Below are positions 51,401-54,400 of a stretch of DNA of 64,000 bases, piece after piece (position 1 is the stretch's first letter; each line of letters opens with the position of its first letter). The position numbers and the translations under genes are program-made. Location: positions 130,690,594 through 130,754,593 of the forward strand of contig NC_062218.1 of NCBI RefSeq assembly GCF_902686445.1, written 5' to 3'. The stretch is from Sciurus carolinensis. Lineage: Eukaryota > Chordata > Mammalia > Rodentia > Sciuridae. The notes beneath the pieces were generated by a model that made no database searches, was not told the origin of the DNA, and saw nothing but the letters and a program-made list of their open reading frames with translations.

Positions 51401-54400
51401 AAACAACATTGTGAATAAGTAATATATTATTAGTCCATAGATGAAGAAATTAAGGCACAGAGAGGTTAGGTAATCTGCTCTAAGTCACAGAATTAGTAAA
51501 TGGAAATTCATAATTCAAATCCAGGAAGCCTTATTCCAAAGCCAACCTTCATAACCACTTATTATGATCTGCTTTCTAAAGCAAAATATGATCATAAGTA
51601 AAATGAGAATGAAACCTATAACTAGTCAACTGATTGAAAAGGCACTTAAAGTAAGGAATACAAATATTCTTACATCACTTAATTAAGATGAACATAAAAT
51701 AAACATGTTTATGCAGCAAATTTTTTTTTTAATTTTTAATAAAAGCCTACACATTTCTCTAGGGAATGGCTCCACTGTCATTCCCGGTACTTTCTAGCAA
51801 AACCACACTAACTGGATTTTTAAAAAAAAAAATTTTTTTTTTAAAGTTGTCAATGGGCAATTTACTTATTCCAAGCAGTTGTGCCCAATCTTCTACCTCA
51901 ATGATTTTCCCCAAAGTAATTTACAGTTATCTTGCCTACACCTAACTTAATAGCAACTTTTTTTCAGCAACTTATCCTTATAGAGCCTTTCAAAGCCATT
52001 TTATTTAGTTTTTATATAAACAAAACTCTTTTTGTACTGGTATTTAATTCTATCTGACATACACCAGCACCCACTGGTTTGGAAGTAAACACAATTGACT
52101 CCTGTCAAGAGTACAATTCAAATGATGAAGCCAGAAACACGAATACGTTAAGAGTAGATCTTAGGAAATGGAGGATAGTCTTTTTCAACTCATCAGTCAA
52201 GAGACAGAGTAAGAGTTTCTACATTAAGCATTTGTAGATGTGCACATGTATTAAAAAAGCATACAAAGACATGCAATGTACCCAAAATTAAAATTAGAAG
52301 AAAGAGACTTAATTGCTTTTTTAATACAGGAATATGTTGCTAACCTACAAGCATTGATCACTTTTTTTTTGGTGGGGGGAGAGTACCAGGGATTGAACTC
52401 AAGGCATTCAACCACTGAGCCACATCCTCAGCCCTTTTTTGTATTTTCAGTTACAGACAAGGTCTCACTGAGTTGCTTAGTGCCTCCCTGCTGCTGAGGC
52501 TGGCTTTGAACTGCCATCTTCCTGCCTCAGCCTTTCAAGCCGCTGGGATTACAGGGGAGCGCCACCGCACCTGTAAGCATGCATTACTTGATAGGTTTGT
52601 TTTTTAAAGTTAAAAAAAAAAAAAAAGAGCGAGAGAAATTGAATGCTGTCAATTAGATAAAAGAAGAAAGAGATTCAAAGAAGGAAGAACTTACCCAAGA
52701 TTGCAGAATTCACTAGAAGCTAAGCTGAAAGGCTCTAACTTGTGTTTGCCTAGAGTTTCAAAGTTCACATTTCTCTACAATGTCAAATTTACTGCCCCAT
52801 TCAAAAATAAAACAAAACAACAACAACAACAATAACAAAAAACACCTCAGATAACTATGAATTTTTATTTTTGGTACTGGGAATTGAAGGTAGGGGCATT
52901 TAACCACTGAGCCACATCCCAGCACAAAAGTAAAATAAAAATATTTTGAGACAGGGTCTTGCTAAGTTGCTGAGGCTGGCCTCAAACTTGAGGTCCTCCT
53001 GCTCAGCCTACCCAAGACGCTGGGATTACCAGCGTGCGTCATCACAGTCAGCTTGAATTTTTCAGTACACAAATGAAACCTATTTGTTTTTTCTTGCTAG
53101 GTAACTGTCTGATAAAGCACACTGAAAGATTTCCAAAATGAGTTATAAACTTGATTCTACAGCTCAATTCAGGCTTCACTTTCTATAATTTGAAAGAATG
53201 AGAGCAATCAGGTGTGGTGGTACACATCTGTAATCCCAACTACTAAGGAGGCTGAGGCAGGAGGATCACAGGTTTGAGGCCAGCCCTGGCAACTTATTAA
53301 GACCCTGTCTCAATATAAAAAATAAAAAATAAAGAGCTGGGAATGTAGCTCCGTGGTAGAGCACCAGTGGGTGCTCTACACTGGTGGGGTGGGGTGGGGT
53401 GGAGAATGAGGGTCATACCCTACTATATATTTAAAAAGAAATTTTTCTTACTCCTGTACAAGCAGAAAAGAGATCACTTCTTCCTCCAGGGAGGCAATGC
53501 ATAGCTCATTTAGTTTTCTCTCTCTTTGTCCATGTCATCATTGTCTAGGTGTTCAAACAGCAAGAAGGCACTAGGGAAATTACTTTAATTACTTTATTTT
53601 GAAATTTGGAGAAATGGACTCCAACAGAAGTAATCATTCATATTACCTGTAGTAGCTCGTCTTACAAAACATGCCCCATTCTTTTCCATTTGAAATATCT
53701 TAAAACAAACACCTGCACTAGTTACTAATACTCAGTTGATTCCAAAATAAACAGAAGCAGTGGAGGACTGCAGAAAAATCTTAGAAATATCAGATGGACT
53801 GAGAAACATGATAAATATACTTTAGGGAGTTCCAATCAAATTACATGTCACACACACATAAAAGAAAATAGAGGAAAACAGATTTCTAAAATATTTACTA
53901 ATCTCAATATATCAAATGAGGAAATTGAGAGCCAGGTCCTACCAAGCAGTGTCATACTGTTCTATCCTGATCCTGCGGAGATTCTAAATACATGCTGAAT
54001 ACTGTTCCTGAAGTAAACCTGAAATCTAATGTTGTCACTTTCTGGTTGAAAAAAACCTTTGATGGCTTCCCATGCCTACAGATTAAAAAGTTTAAACTAC
54101 TGTGTGGAGGTTTGAAAGGCCTCCAAAATCAAGTTCTAGTTTACCTTTTCAGTCTTATTTTCCACCCTCAATTCTCTAAAACCATCACAATAGGCATACT
54201 TCACACTTTCCCATCTCCATACATATGCAACCTGTTGTGCAGCAGGTAAAGCCCAAGAAAGCGCTGGAAAGATGAACCTAAGCTTAAATATGGCACCATC
54301 ACATACTATCTGTGTAAGTTAAGCATGTTACTCTAAAGCTTCATTTCCTTCATCTTTAAAATAGGCATTGTGACAGTATGAATCTTGCAGGAATTCTGAG

